Shown here: positions 1-11,100 of the stretch, piece by piece
Position numbering within the stretch: the first letter of the stretch is position 1
Layout of the letters: each line of letters begins with the position of its first letter
Source of the DNA: Cyanophora paradoxa
Lineage: Eukaryota > Glaucocystophyceae > Cyanophorales > Cyanophoraceae
Direction: 5' to 3'
DNA length: 64,000 nt
Assembly: GCA_004431415.1 (NCBI GenBank)
Contig: QPMI01000169.1
Coordinates: forward strand, 124,001 to 188,000
Program-made: the position numbers and the translations under genes
The notes under the pieces: generated by a model
The model's database searches: none
Told to the model about the DNA's origin: nothing
The model's input: only the letters and a program-made list of their open reading frames with translations

Positions 1-709
1 GCCGAGCGCTCCGGCGCCCTCGCCGTCCCCGCGGGGGCCCCAGGGAGGCCTGGGCCGCCGCCGCCCAGCGCGTGCGCCACGCCCCGCCCCGCCTTCGCCC
101 CGCCCGACCCCGGCCGACGCCCCGCACAGGCCGCGGCGGGGAGCCCGCCGCCCGGAGCGGCTCCCGCCCCTGGCTGGGGCCCCCCAGGGCCGGCGGCAGG
201 GGCGGCGGCGGGTGCGGCGGCGGTCCCTGCGGCGGGGCCGGGGCCGGGGCCGGCGGGGGAGCTGCCGGAGCCGCTGGTGCACCGCGCGCTGACCCTCGAG
301 GAGCGCCTCACCGCCGAGCGGTCCGCCGCCCCGCCCCCGCCCCGCCAGGCCCGGCGTGAAGGGGTGCGGGGGCGGCAGGCTGATGGCGAAGCTGGGGGCA
401 CGGGGCCACAACCTGCACGACCAGCTGAAGGACGCCGAGGCGCGCTGCCTCGTCGGCCGCCACACCATGGACCGCCTCCGCAAGGCCCGCGCCCCCGACA
501 CGCCCCCCCCCCTCCCACTGCCCCAGCGGGGCCTGACGGGGCGGGGGCAGGCGCAGCAGACGGGGAACCTGGCGGTGCACAGCGGGAACACGGTCTTCTT
601 CAAGGGGGCCGGGGGCCGGGCGCGGGCGAAGGAGGCGCGGCGCAACATCGAGTACTTCGAGGCCCGCCTCCGCGCCGCCGAGGAGGAGGCCCTCCGCGCC
701 CGGCCCTAG
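1..709 (+). CDS. C-terminal exons of an unknown protein (5' end outside window)
   Basis: The last exons read coherently. One exon ending near 308 (LVHRALTLEERLTAE) joins at 368 in phase through a GT donor and a GGCAG acceptor. The next (LMAKLGARGHNLHDQLKDAE) runs to about 492. A GC-AG intron (about 493-556) leads to the last exon, which begins QTGNLAVHSGNTVFFKG and ends at a TAG at 707-709. The tail is charged and looks helical, with many Arg, Glu and Ala. The first 240 bases are GC-rich and I could not assign exons there. I do not recognise the family and no catalytic motif is visible. The phase-consistent joins and protein-like composition support a real gene; the function is unknown. Confidence 0.5.
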
Positions 710-1446
710 GGTCCCGAGGCCGCCCAGGGCGCGAGGAGGCGGAGCCCATGTGTACCATAGCTGCTTTTTCCACGGTCGAGGGTTTCTGTGATCGTGAGTG
801 TACATGCTCTATCGGTGACCGGGATTAAATACTGCCGAGCCGCCTCGCAGGCTATTTCAGGGCCGGGGCTCAGATCCGGGCTCTAGATCTAGAGCATTTG
901 CACAGCCTGGCAGTGCAGCTCATGATCGATCATGATCAGCCGCTGAATAGCTGCAGCTCATGATCAGCGGTTACGCGTTCACTGAGTCTCTGAAGGGCGG
1001 GGGCGGCCGCGGCAGCAACCGTTGAACTGCCGCAGTGCGCAGCACCGCCGGCCCGTTCACGGTGGCACCTGCCGAGCCTCCCCGGGGGGGGCCGCCGGGC
1101 CCAGTGGCCGAGACTCACGGGGCCCTCGGGCCCGGGGCCAGGCCGCTGAAGCCTCGGAAGCTGGCATGCCCTCAGGGCCTGTAAGTCGACGTCTAGACTC
1201 TGATATTAAGTTTAGATCTAGCCTCAGGGCCTGTCTACGTCATGCCCCCGGGCCCCCGGCGTTCACGGTTGTGATCATGATCAGCGCATCCGGATCCTGT
1301 GTTCCTCGAGCTGAGCTGACGTCTACAGCTACCCCACTAACCTGCGGGCTAGGTCTAGGACTGGGCGGCCTAGGTCTAGGTCTAGGTCTATATATAGCTA
1401 GCTAGGCCGCCCAGCGGGGCGGCAGGCGATCGCGCGAGGCGCGCGG
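710..1446. other. Spacer between convergent genes, rich in short palindromes
   Basis: There is no convincing gene here. The base composition is visibly less GC-rich than the flanking genes. Perfect palindromes include GCTCTAGATCTAGAGC at 880-895 and TCATGATCGATCATGA at 920-935. A run of TAGGTC-type repeats around 1350-1390 leads into TATATATAGCTAGCTAG. The spacer lies between the 3' ends of an unknown plus-strand gene and the minus-strand polymerase gene, so it should hold two 3' UTRs. No AATAAA-like signal stands out. Confidence 0.6.
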
Positions 1447-4400
1447 CTAGGAGTGTGCGTCGAGCCAGGAGGGCCCGAAGCCGAGGGAGACCTCGACGCG
1501 GACGCCGTCGAGGGGCAGGGCGCCCGTCATCTCCCCCCGCACGATCTCCTCCACACGCTCCCGCTCCCCGGGCGCCACCTCCAGCACCAGCTCGTCGTGC
1601 ACCTGCCGGCCCGACGCCCCGCGGCCTCGGCGAGGTGCTCGGGGCGCCCGCTCGGGGCCGGGGGCACCTGGAGGAGGAGCCGGCTGGCGAGGCCCTCGCG
1701 CTGCAGCGCCCCGTGCACCCCCACCATCGCGATCCTGCGCCGGGGGTCAGGGGGCGGCCGCAGGGCCCGCGGGGGGTGGCGCCGGGGCGCGCTTGATCAT
1801 GTCGGCCTGGGTGCCCTGGATGGGCGTGTTGATGGCGACGCGGGCGGCCGAGGCCGACTCGAGCTTGTTCCGCGAGTTGATGAGGCGCACGTGCCGCCGC
1901 CGGCCCAGGAGCGTCGAGGCGTACCCCCGCTCGCGGCACTGGGCCTTGAGCTCCTCGAGGAGGCGGAGGACGCCCGGGTGGGAGGCGGCGTAGGCCGCCA
2001 TCAGCGCCTTGGCCGTCCCCCGGTCCACCTTGAGGGACTGGGCGAGCCCGTGCGCGGTGATGCCGTACGGGATCGAGTAGTTGACCTCCTTGGCCTTGCG
2101 CCGCTGCTCGTCCGTGACCTCGCCGGGGCCCACGCCGAACATCGCCGCCGCCGTGCGCCGGTGCACGTCCTCCCCCTCCCGGAAGGCCGCCAGCAGCGCC
2201 TCGTCCTGGCTCTGGGGCGGGAGGGTGAGGGGAGAGCAGAGCTGAGGGGCTTGGAAGGGGGGCGTGCCATGGAGGCGATGATGCGGAGCTCGATCTGGGA
2301 GTAGTCGGCGCAGAGGAGGCCCCAGCCGGGGCGCGCCACGAAGGCGCGGCGGACGCGCCGGCCGAGCTCGTCCCGCACGGGGATGTTCTGCAGGTTCGGG
2401 CTCGAGCTCGAGAGCCGCCCCGTCGCCGTCACCGTCTGCCCCCCCGCCCCTTAGACGAAACCCGGAGCCGAGCCGATGCAGAGCAGAGCGGGCTGTGGGG
2501 GACCTGGTTGAAGGTGGTGTGGAGGCGGCCGGTGCGGGGGTCGGCGAGGGCGAGCAGGCCCTCCACGTAGGTCGAGCGGAGCTTGGCGAGGGCGCGCCAC
2601 TCGACGACGGCGGCGGGGAGCGCGTGCTGGCCCTTCAGCGCCTCCAGCGCCGCCTCGTCGGTCGCCCGCCGGCCGCCGCGGGTGCGCCGGGTCGCCTCGA
2701 GCCCGAGCTCGTCGTAGAGGAGCTCGGCGAGCTGCTTGGGGGAGGCGGGGTTGAAGTCGGGGCGCCCGGGGGCGGCGGCGGCGATGCGGGCGCGCAGCCC
2801 GGCGAGGTCGCCCTCGAGCTGGGCGCCGAGGGCCTCGAGGAGGGGCCGGTCGAGGAGGACGCCCTCCTCCTCCATGTCCGCCAGCACCCGCACCAGCGGC
2901 ATCTCCACCGCCGCCGCGTACGACTCGAGGCCCACCTCCCGCAGCCTCCCCTCCAGCGCCTCCGCAGCCCGCAGCGCGCACTCCACCCGCGCCCCCGCCC
3001 ACGCGCCCAGCGCCTCGGGGCCGGCGCCCGGGGGCGGGGCCGGGGGCGGGGCGGGGAGGGCGAGGCGGGCGGCGAGGGCCTCGAGGTCGTGGCGGCTGCC
3101 CTCCTCGGGCCAGATGAGGTAGGAGGCGACGCCGACGTCGAGCAGGCCGCCCCGCAGCTCGATGCCCAGCGAGCGGAGGGCGCGGGCCGAGGCCTTGAGG
3201 TCGGCCCCCACCTTGAGCACGGCGGCGTCCTCGAGGACCTCGCGGAGGACGCCGGCGGCCACCGCGGGGGGCAGCCGCCGCTCCCCGCCCTCCGCCTCCC
3301 CCACCGGCACCAGCACCGCCCCGCCCTCCCCGCTGGTGAAGCAGAGGGCGGCCAGCCGCCCGCCCTCCACCAGCGTCGAGATCGCCAGCCGGCCCCGCTG
3401 CGCACCCGCTCGACCCCGCGGGGGGCGGCGGCGGCGGGGCGGGGCCGGCACCTCCCTGGCCTCACGCGCGAGGCGCATGAGGGTGCCCACCCTCACCTCC
3501 AGCGCCGCCGCCCCCAGAGCGCCCCCGCCGCTCCCATCCGGCGATGCCCCCTCCGCCGCCGCCGCCTTCTTGCGGCCGCGCTTGGGCGCCGCCGCCTCGC
3601 CGGCGGGGGCGGAGGGGTCGCGGGAGGGTGCGGGGCCCTTGGGGGGGAGGCGGCAGAGGGCCCTGCAGCGGGCGACGAGGGAGGGCCTGCCGGGGGGCGT
3701 CGGGGCGGGCAGCGGGGCGGGCGGCGGGGGGCGCACCCGAAGTTGAGGGAGGCGAGGAGGGGGAGGAGGGCGTCGGGGTCGGGGCCCCGCCGCGGCAGCG
3801 CGTCAAAGTCCAGCAGCTCCGCCGGCAGCGCCACGTCCTGCCCGACGTCAGGGGCCCGGGGAGAGGGGGCGAGGGACGGGCGGGGAGGGGTACGGTGGCG
3901 ATGCGGAGGACGGCCTTGGCGACGGCGAGGGCCTCCCGGCTCGCCTCCAGCGCCGCCCGGTGCTGCCGCGCCGTCAGCGCAGGCGGGGCGGGGGGGCGGG
4001 GCGGGGGGGCGGGGGCGGGGGGGCGGGCCCTGGGGGAGGGGACTTCCGGGAGGCGGCGGAGGAGCTCCTCGACGGGCCCGAACTGCTGCAGCAGCGCCGG
4101 CGCGCTCTTCTCCCCGATCCCCCGCACCCCCGCCACGTTGTCGCTCTTGTCCCCCTGCCCGCCCCGCCCCACTCGCTGGCGGGGCGGGCCGGGGGCGGGG
4201 GGCGGGGGCGGACGACGAGGGCGAGGTAGTCGACGAAGAGGGCGGGCTCGAAGCCGCGCGCCTCGCGGAAGGCCTCCTCCGTGCGCCGCTCCAGCTCGTC
4301 CCCGGCCCCGGCCCCGGGGGCCCCGTTGCGCAGCACGACGATGCCCGGCCGCAGCAGCTGCTCGAAGTCCTTGTCCATCGACACTGCGCCCCCGCCCGCC

Positions 4401-5364
4401 CGCCCCCGGCCCCCGTGGGCGAGGGCGAGGGCGCGGGCGCAGGGCGGGCGGGGCGGGCGGACGGATGAAGACGTCGGTGCCGGCGGCGCGGGCGGCGAGG
4501 GCCATGGTGCCGATGACGTCGTCCGCCTCCACGCCCGCCTGCTCCACCACCGCCAGCCCCAGCGCCTCCGCTGCCCCCCGCCCCCCTCGCCGCGGGGCCG
4601 GCCGGCTGGCGGGCGGGGGCCGGCGGGGCGCACCGATGCGCTTGACGTAGGGCATGCCCTCCTGCAGCTCCTCCGGCATCTTGTCCCGCGTCGCCTTGTA
4701 GTCCGCCATCACCCGCCGCCGCCCCGCCGAGCCCCCTGCCCCCCGTCCACGCCCCTCGGCGGCGCCCGCCGGGGCGGGGCGGGGCGGGCGGCGGGGCGGG
4801 GCGCACCGGGGGCGTCGAAGACGACGACGACGCGGCGCTCCACGCCGTCCGGCTCCGCCTCCCCGGCCCCGATCACGCGCAGGAACTTGAGCATGCTGTT
4901 GAGGAAGCCGAAGGGGGCCTTGGTGGAGACGCCTGCGCGCGCCGTCGCGCCGGCTCGTCTGCGCGAGCGCGGCGGGGAGGGGAGGACGGCGGCGCGCGCC
5001 CTCCTGGTTCGTCATCTCGGAGGCCTTGCCGAGCGAGAAGAGGGAGCGGTAGGCGAGGTTCGTCCCGTCCACCAGGTAAAGCTCCTGCGGCGTCCGCTCA
5101 GCGCGGCCCTCGACGGCGGGAGCGGCGCGATCGCACTCTTTTGGCGGGCGCCTGCTTCGTGCTGACGTCCGGCGCGCGCGTATGCGCAGCCCGCACGGCG
5201 CTCGCGGCGTCGGGGAGGGCGGGCGGCGCCGGGGTCTGGAGCTCGGAGCGCCAACTCGGCCGTGCGAACGCGTTCCGCCCGAGCTTCGGGGGCTTGAACC
5301 CGAATCCACGCAAGCTTGGCCGCACGCGGGGCGCCCGCCGTGCGAGGGCGAGAACCGACAGCAT
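1447..5364 (-). CDS. PolA-type DNA polymerase I with 5'-nuclease domain, probably organelle-targeted
   Basis: This is family A DNA polymerase, expected to replicate or repair plastid or mitochondrial DNA. The chosen start at 5364 gives a basic, Ser/Ala/Arg-rich presequence ([20 protein letters not shown]). It joins in phase to [20 protein letters not shown], the start of a FEN-type 5'-nuclease domain. That domain continues with [21 protein letters not shown] and [16 protein letters not shown] (about 5090-4050). A 3'-5' exonuclease-like fold follows (about 3420-3060), but its usual catalytic Asp/Glu positions look replaced. The polymerase domain carries motif A ([10 protein letters not shown], 2283-2312), motif B ([14 protein letters not shown], 2062-2103) and motif C (QVHDEL, 1588-1605), and the stop is at 1447. 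Plant organellar polymerases of this family normally lack the fused 5'-nuclease, so this is a bacterial-style architecture. Many short introns interrupt the gene; the exact exon set is approximate. It is head-to-head with the CofE-like gene. Confidence 0.85.
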
Positions 5365-5535
5365 GCTCGCCGCTCCAGGGGCCGGCCGGCTTGACCAGAC
5401 GGATCTGTGTGTCGGCGCGGGTGCCACAAACGTATGCGTCATAAGCCCGCGACGCCGCACGCCCAATAGCCCGCCTACGCCCGGCTCGGCGGGGGTACCG
5501 GCGAAGGAGCTTGACCCGCGAAGTCGGCCCGAGCG
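5365..5535. promoter_or_regulatory. Divergent promoter interval (DNA polymerase / CofE-like)
   Basis: This 171-base gap separates the start codons of two divergently transcribed genes, both with presequence-like N-termini. No TATA box is visible. It must contain both 5' UTRs and presumably a shared bidirectional promoter; this is inferred from position only. Confidence 0.4.
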
Positions 5536-6216
5536 ATGTTCTCCACCGTGGCGCCCCTCGGGGCCGTCCACCCGCCAGCGACGGCCGCTCTCACCGCGGC
5601 ACGCTGCCACGGGGGGGCCGCGAAACTAGATCGCCGAACCGCGAAGCTGGGCCGCAGCCGCGTATTCACGGGCGTCGCGGGGCCCACCGACAGCATCCAG
5701 CTTGCACGGCATCCTCGATGGAGGCGTTGTCCGGCCTCTCCGTCCGTTGTGTGCGCGGCGGACGGCGGTGCAGGTCGCACTGATTTCCTCAAGTCAACCG
5801 ATCCGAGCGAGAGCCCAGCGATGCCGCCGGCAAACCCGTACTACACAGAATGGCAAGACGGGTGAGCTCGGAGATCGCCCGCGCCCCAAGCTCGCCGCTG
5901 ATTACCCGGTCAGCGCGGCAGCGGTATCGTCGGAGTGCAAGCGTCAGCCGCTCACAAAAGAGAAGCTGATCCTGACGAGAGGGACGTGGGACTGGCAGGA
6001 GCACAGCGCGACGCGGCATAGGCTCGTCGGCCGCATGCGGTTCGAGAACCTGCACCCGCGCCACTACGTGTACATTCCCGAGGCACGCCCCGCGCGCCCA
6101 GCCGCCACTCGTTGGCCGCTCCCGTCGCTCAGGCGGCGCCGCAGATCAAGGCCGAAGTGCAGCTCCTCGCGTCGGAGAGCACGGGCCGAGGCGTGGACAA
6201 CTGCAAGGTCCGCCGC

Positions 6217-6273
<57 letters not shown>

Positions 6274-7761
6274 CGAGCAGGGGGCCGGGGCGCAGGTGCG
6301 GGTGAAGATCACTTCGGAGCACCCGGACGAGGAGAGCCCGGCGCGGCCCGACGGCTTCTGGTTCGCCTACATCCTCCAGGTGCCGCCCCGCCCTCGACGC
6401 CGCGCGCCGCCGTGCGGCGCGCCGAGGCGGCGGGGCGCAGCACAAGAAGTACACGAACGTGCTGGTGGAGATCGAGATCGAGGCGGAGGAGGGGACGGAC
6501 CTGACCCACCTCCAGTCCGCCTACCTCCAGGTCCCCGCCCCGCCCGCTCCCGGCCGCCCCCGCGCCTGCACCGCTCTGAGCGGGCCGCAGGTGCACTACA
6601 CGGTGTACGGGCGGAACGGGGTGGACGTGCGGACGCAGGCCGTCGTCCTGCCGATGACCTACGTGCCCCCGGGGCCGCCCCAGGCGCTGCCCCAGAACTG
6701 GCAGCGCCGCACGAACGCGATGGCGCGGGCCCCCTCGCCTCCGCCTCTCCTGCGCGCCTCACCCGCGCGGGGCAGGTGCTGCCGGTCAAGACGCACCTGC
6801 TGACGCACCTCGACGACCCCGTCCGCATCGTCGAGCGGCGCGTCCGGCTTCGCTTCGCCCCTCCCCTCGGCCCCGAGGAGGCCCCGCTGAGGGGGCGGGG
6901 TGCGCAGGTACATCATGCCGCTGTACAAGCCCGGGGACATCGTGGCGATCGCGGAGTCGCCGCTGGCGGTGATGCAGGGGCGGTACCGGCACTTCCGGGA
7001 GGTCCGCTACACCTGGCTCGCCGTCCTCCTCTGCCGCCTCTTCGACAACGCCTCCTCCCTCTCCACCGCCGTCGGTCCGCCCCGCCCCGAGCGGACCCGC
7101 CCCGCCCCGCCTTGCCGCCCCCCGCGGCCTCCGACGGCGCGGCGCGGCAGGGATGCAGTCGCTGATCGACATCGTGGGCCCGCTGCGGGTGATCTTCGCG
7201 GCGATCGGGGCGGTCATCCTGCGCGTCCTCTTCAAGCGCCGCGGCGCCTTCTACGAGCTCGCCGGCGAACAGGCGAGCGGCCCCCGCGCCGGCCTCCGCA
7301 GCTCCAGGCGGCCGGAGCTGACGCCGGGCGTGCTTGCTCGCTCGGGCAGGCGCGGCTGATCGACGAGGTGACGGGCTCGATGCCGCCCTACGACCAGTGC
7401 GTCGTCCTCGGCCCCGAGAACGCCGTCCAGGTCCCCGCCCCCGCCCCGCCCCGCCCCGCCTGCCTCCACCTCGCTGAGCGGGGGCCGCCGCGGTGCGCTG
7501 GGGCAGGCGGTGCGGGAGATCCGGGCGCGGACGGGCGTCGAGGCGGCCGTCGTCGACGTGAACGACCTCCACCGCGTCAAGGCGCGCCCCACGCGACCCG
7601 CCCCGCCCGCTCTCCCCTGCTGAGGGGGGCCGGGGCCGGGGGTGCAGGTGCTGGCGGGGACGCCCGGGGTACGGGACGCGTTCCTGGGGGAGGTCCTCCT
7701 CGACAACCCCGCCGGCAACGCCAACCAGCAGACCCCCCTCGTCCTCGTCCGGCCCCTCTGA
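5536..7761 (+). CDS. CofE-like (F420-0:gamma-glutamyl ligase family) protein, plastid/cyanobacterial type
   Basis: The product resembles the cyanobacterial and plastid proteins related to coenzyme F420-0:gamma-glutamyl ligase. Diagnostic blocks, in order, are VKTHLLTHLDDPVRIVERRV, YIMPLYKPGDIVAIAESPLA, VMQGRYRHFREV, MQSLIDIVGPLRVIFAAIGA, ARLIDEVTGSMPPYDQCVVL, GVEAAVVDVNDLHRVKVLAG and the tail DNPAGNANQQTPLVLVRPL, with a TGA at 7759-7761. The start at 5536 gives a long Ala/Arg-rich N-terminus that could be a plastid-targeting presequence. The first intron can be placed as GTGAGC...GGTCAG. Another, after YIPE near 6082, appears to use a GC donor. The middle of the protein has a hydrophobic stretch around VIFAAIGAVILRVLF. 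Algae are not known to make F420, so the reaction is uncertain; the plastid homologues have no settled role that I know of. Confidence 0.8.
6210..6290. repeat. (CCG)n microsatellite forming an intron of the CofE-like gene
   Basis: A nearly pure GCC/CCG triplet run lies between the donor CAAG|GTCCGCC and the acceptor GGGGCGCAG. It separates exon VDNCK from exon VRVKITSEHPDE. It stays open in all forward frames and would give a false poly-Ala, poly-Arg or poly-Pro tract if the intron were missed. Confidence 0.65.
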
Positions 7762-8151
7762 CCCCGTACCCCGCCGGCGCCCCCCTCCCTCGCCCCCGCC
7801 CGCCTCGCCCCGGCCGGCAGCCCCGGCGCCCCGGGTCCCCTGCGGCCCGCCACTTTTTGCTTGCGTCGCCCTCACCTTGCAGCCAGCTGCAGCCGTTTTC
7901 GTAGGCAGGCTCTCGGCTGTTTTTTCCCCAGGCTCTCGGCGGCCTGCTCCGTTTCTGTTTAGCCTTGTACACTCCTGTGTTTTTTTGAATGATTGCGCTT
8001 TCCAATGTGATCATGCTGTGCAGTTCGGAGTCCGAGGCTCCGAGCCGGCTTGGCTCCAAGCCGCAAGCCGCTAGCCGGCAACTCAGGGTACACGGCACAA
8101 CAAGCCATCGTCCTTCCAGACTCGGCGGCCTCCCGTACCGCGGCGCACGAA
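7762..8151. other. Spacer between CofE-like and TCERG1-like genes
   Basis: Two plus-strand genes flank this 390-base gap. The first part is C-rich 3' UTR. From about 7855 the sequence becomes T-richer (CTTTTTGC, GTTTTTTTCC, GTGTTTTTTTG), which could hold the 3' end signal of the upstream gene and the promoter of the next. No coding potential was recognised. Confidence 0.5.
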
Positions 8152-11100
8152 ATGGACGGTCGCGGTCGCGGTGCGCCTCCGGGCCCTCCAGGAGCGCCTC
8201 CGGGGCCGCCGCCGGGCCAGCCGCCGCCGTGGTTCGTGAGACTCTCGCGCGATGGATGCGTCGCGCCCGAAACGTAACGTGCGCGCGTTGAGCAGGGCTG
8301 GAAGAGGCGCGGGTCCTCCGCCTGGCTGGGGCCCTCCGCATGGGTGAGCGGCCCGCGGTCGCGGAAGCCAGCGACGCGAACTGACCATGCATTCGTCCTC
8401 GCACGCGCAGCGCTCCTCCTCCAGGCTTCCCGCCGGTTAGCTGTGCCGCTTGCTCGCTCTGCGCGCTCATCGCTGACCCGCGCCAGATGCCACCTCCAAT
8501 GGGCTTCCCTCCCGGCATGCCGCCGCCTCGCGGCATGCCGCCTCCTCCGCCCGGCATGCCGCCTCCGCATTTCGGCATGCCGTTCCCTCCGCCCGGCATG
8601 CCGCCGCCCAGGATGCCTCCCGGCATGCCGCCTCCCGGCATGCCGCCGCCTCTCGGCATGCCGCCGCCTCCCGGCATGCCGCCGCCTCCCGGCATGCCGC
8701 CGCCTCCCGGCATGCCGCCTCCGGGCTGGATGCCGCCGCCCGGCATGCCGCCGCCGGGCATGCCGCCGATGCTGCCGCCGGGCATGCCCCCGCCGCTGCC
8801 GCCGGGGCAGCAGCCGCCGCCGCCGCCGGGGCAGCAGGCGGGGGCGGGCAAGGCGGTGAAGGCGGAGCCGGGGGAAGGCGAGGTGAAGGTGGAGGACGGA
8901 AGCGACGAGAGCAGCGGCAGCGAGGAGGAGGACGAGGGCGAGGGCGAGGCCGCCCGCGGGCCCCGAAGGCCCCGGGCCGCCCCCCGGCATGCCCCCGGGG
9001 ATGCATCCCGGGCCGCCCCCGGGCCGCCCCCGCCGGGCTGGATGCCGCCCCCCGGCATGCCCGTGCCGCCCGGCATGTTCCCCCCGGCATGCCGCCCCCC
9101 GGCATGTTCCCCCGGGCATGCCCATGCCCCCGCCGGGGATGCCGCCCCCGGGGATGCTCCCGCCGGGGATGCCGCCCGGGGGCGGGCTGCTGGGGCCGGG
9201 CCCCTCGCCGCAGGACCTGCAGGCGATGATGGCGGCGCAGTCGATCGTCGCCGCCGTCGCCGGGCAGGCCGCCGCCGCCATGCCCCCGCCCATGCCCCCC
9301 GGCTTCCCCCCCGCCGGCCCGCCCCCCTCCGACGAGGAGATCGGCAAGGCCTGGGTCCGCCCCGCCGCCCCGCGCGCGCCCCCCGCGCGTCTGACCGCCT
9401 CTGGCGCAGTCGGAGCACGTGTCGCCGCAGGGCCCCAAGTACTACTGGAACCCCCTCCTCCGGCAGGCCACCTGGGCCAAGCCCCCGGGCTACAAGAAGC
9501 CCGTGCGCCCCCGCCCCGCGCCCCGCCCCCCGAGCTCGTTCCCGCCTGAGCGCCGGGGCGGCCGCAGAAGGGCCGCAAGTACACCAAGCCCGAGGCCATG
9601 TGCGCCCCCCGGGCCCCGCCCCGCCCGCCCCGCCGCCCCGCCCGCGCCGGCTGAGGGGGCGGGGGCAGCGAGCCGCTGGGGAACTCGGGGTGGTGCAAGG
9701 TGCGCTCCGTCGAGGGGCGGGAGTACGTCTACCACCCCGCCACCGCCACGGCGCTCTGGAAGCTGCCGTCCGAGGTCGAGCAGGCCCTCGCCGCCGCCGC
9801 CGCCCAGCTCGCCGCCATGCAGGCCGCCGCCCCGCCCGAGTGGCACCAGCACCAGCAGCAGGCGCTGCAGCCGCCGGTGCCGGCGGGGCCGACGGAGGAG
9901 GAGCTGGCGGAGATGGAGGAGGAGCGGCGGGCGCAGGAGGAGGCGGAGCGGGACATGCGGCTCGCCATGGAGGCCGAGCGCGCCGAGGTCATCCTCGCCC
10001 AGGCCAAGGCCCAGCAGACCCGCGGCGCCTCCTCCATCGTCAAGCGCAAGCTCGCCGCGTCCGCCCCGCCCCCGCGCCCGCCCCCGCCCGCCCCGTCGAG
10101 GGCCCCGCTGACGCGCCGCCGCCCGCAGCGAGGAGGAGGCCCCCGCCGCGCCGGCCCCGGCCCCGGCCCCGGCGCAGGCTGCGGCGGCGCCGGCGCAGCG
10201 GGAGGGGGCGGGGGAGGAGGAGGAGAGGGAGGAGGCGGGGGAGGAGGCGTCGCGGGTGTCTCCGGAGGAGCGGGTGGAGGGGTTCCGGGCGATGCTGCGG
10301 GAGCGCGGCGTGGCGGCCTTCGGCACGTGGGAGAGGGAGCTCCCCAAGTTCCTCTCCGACCCCCGCTACCGCCGTCCGCCCCCCCCGCCCCGCTCCCCTC
10401 TCCCCGCCGCCCCGCTCAGCTCGGCGATCAGTGCTGAGGACGCTGGAGGAGCGGCGGGCGGTCTTCGAGCAGTTCTCGCGCACGCGCGCGGAGGAGGAGC
10501 GGAGGGAGCGGGTGGCGCGGAAGAAGGCGGCGGCCGAGGGCCTCCGGGCGCTCCTGGACGAGCTGGCGGCGGCGAAGCGGATCACGCACACGACGACGCT
10601 GCGGGAGCTGCAGGAGGAGGCGCAGCGGGAGGCGCGGGCGCGGGCGGCGCTGGCCGGGCTGGACGAGAAGGAGGCGGAGGCGATCCTGCGGGAGCGCACG
10701 GAGCCGCTGCGGCGGGCCGAGGAGGAGCGCGCCCGCTCCGAGCGCGAGAAGCTCAGGGCCGACTTCCACCGCGTCCGCCCGCCCCGCCCCGCCCCGCCCC
10801 GCCCCGCCCCGCCCCGCCCCGCCCCGCCCCGCCCCGCCTCCCCTCTGATCGGGGCGGGGCAGATGCTGCGGGAGCTGGGGACGGTGACGACGGCCTCCAA
10901 GTGGCTCGTCGTCCGCAAGTTCATCGAGCTCGACGCCCGCTACAAGGCCGTCTCCTACCCCAGGCCCGCCCCCGCCCCCGCCCCGGCCCCGGGCCCCGGG
11001 CCCCCGCTGACGCCGGCGGGGCAGCCTGCGGGAGGAGTTCTTCGCCGACTACCTCAAGCTGCTCAAGGAGGAGCAGGAGGGGGACCGCCGCCGCGCCGAG

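Noticed and set aside
2495-4468. Long plus-strand frame opposite the polymerase gene
   Set aside because: Shadow of the minus-strand coding sequence; the Gly/Arg-rich translation has no domain and the minus strand has clear polymerase motifs.
6210-6290. Poly-Ala/poly-Arg protein tract in the CofE-like gene
   Set aside because: The run is bounded by a good donor and acceptor and separates conserved exons, so it is an intron.
8487-9190. CRISPR-like array of regularly spaced CCGGCATGCC repeats
   Set aside because: Spacing is short and follows codon triplets, there are no unique spacers and it is coding repeat of a Pro/Met-rich protein in a eukaryote.
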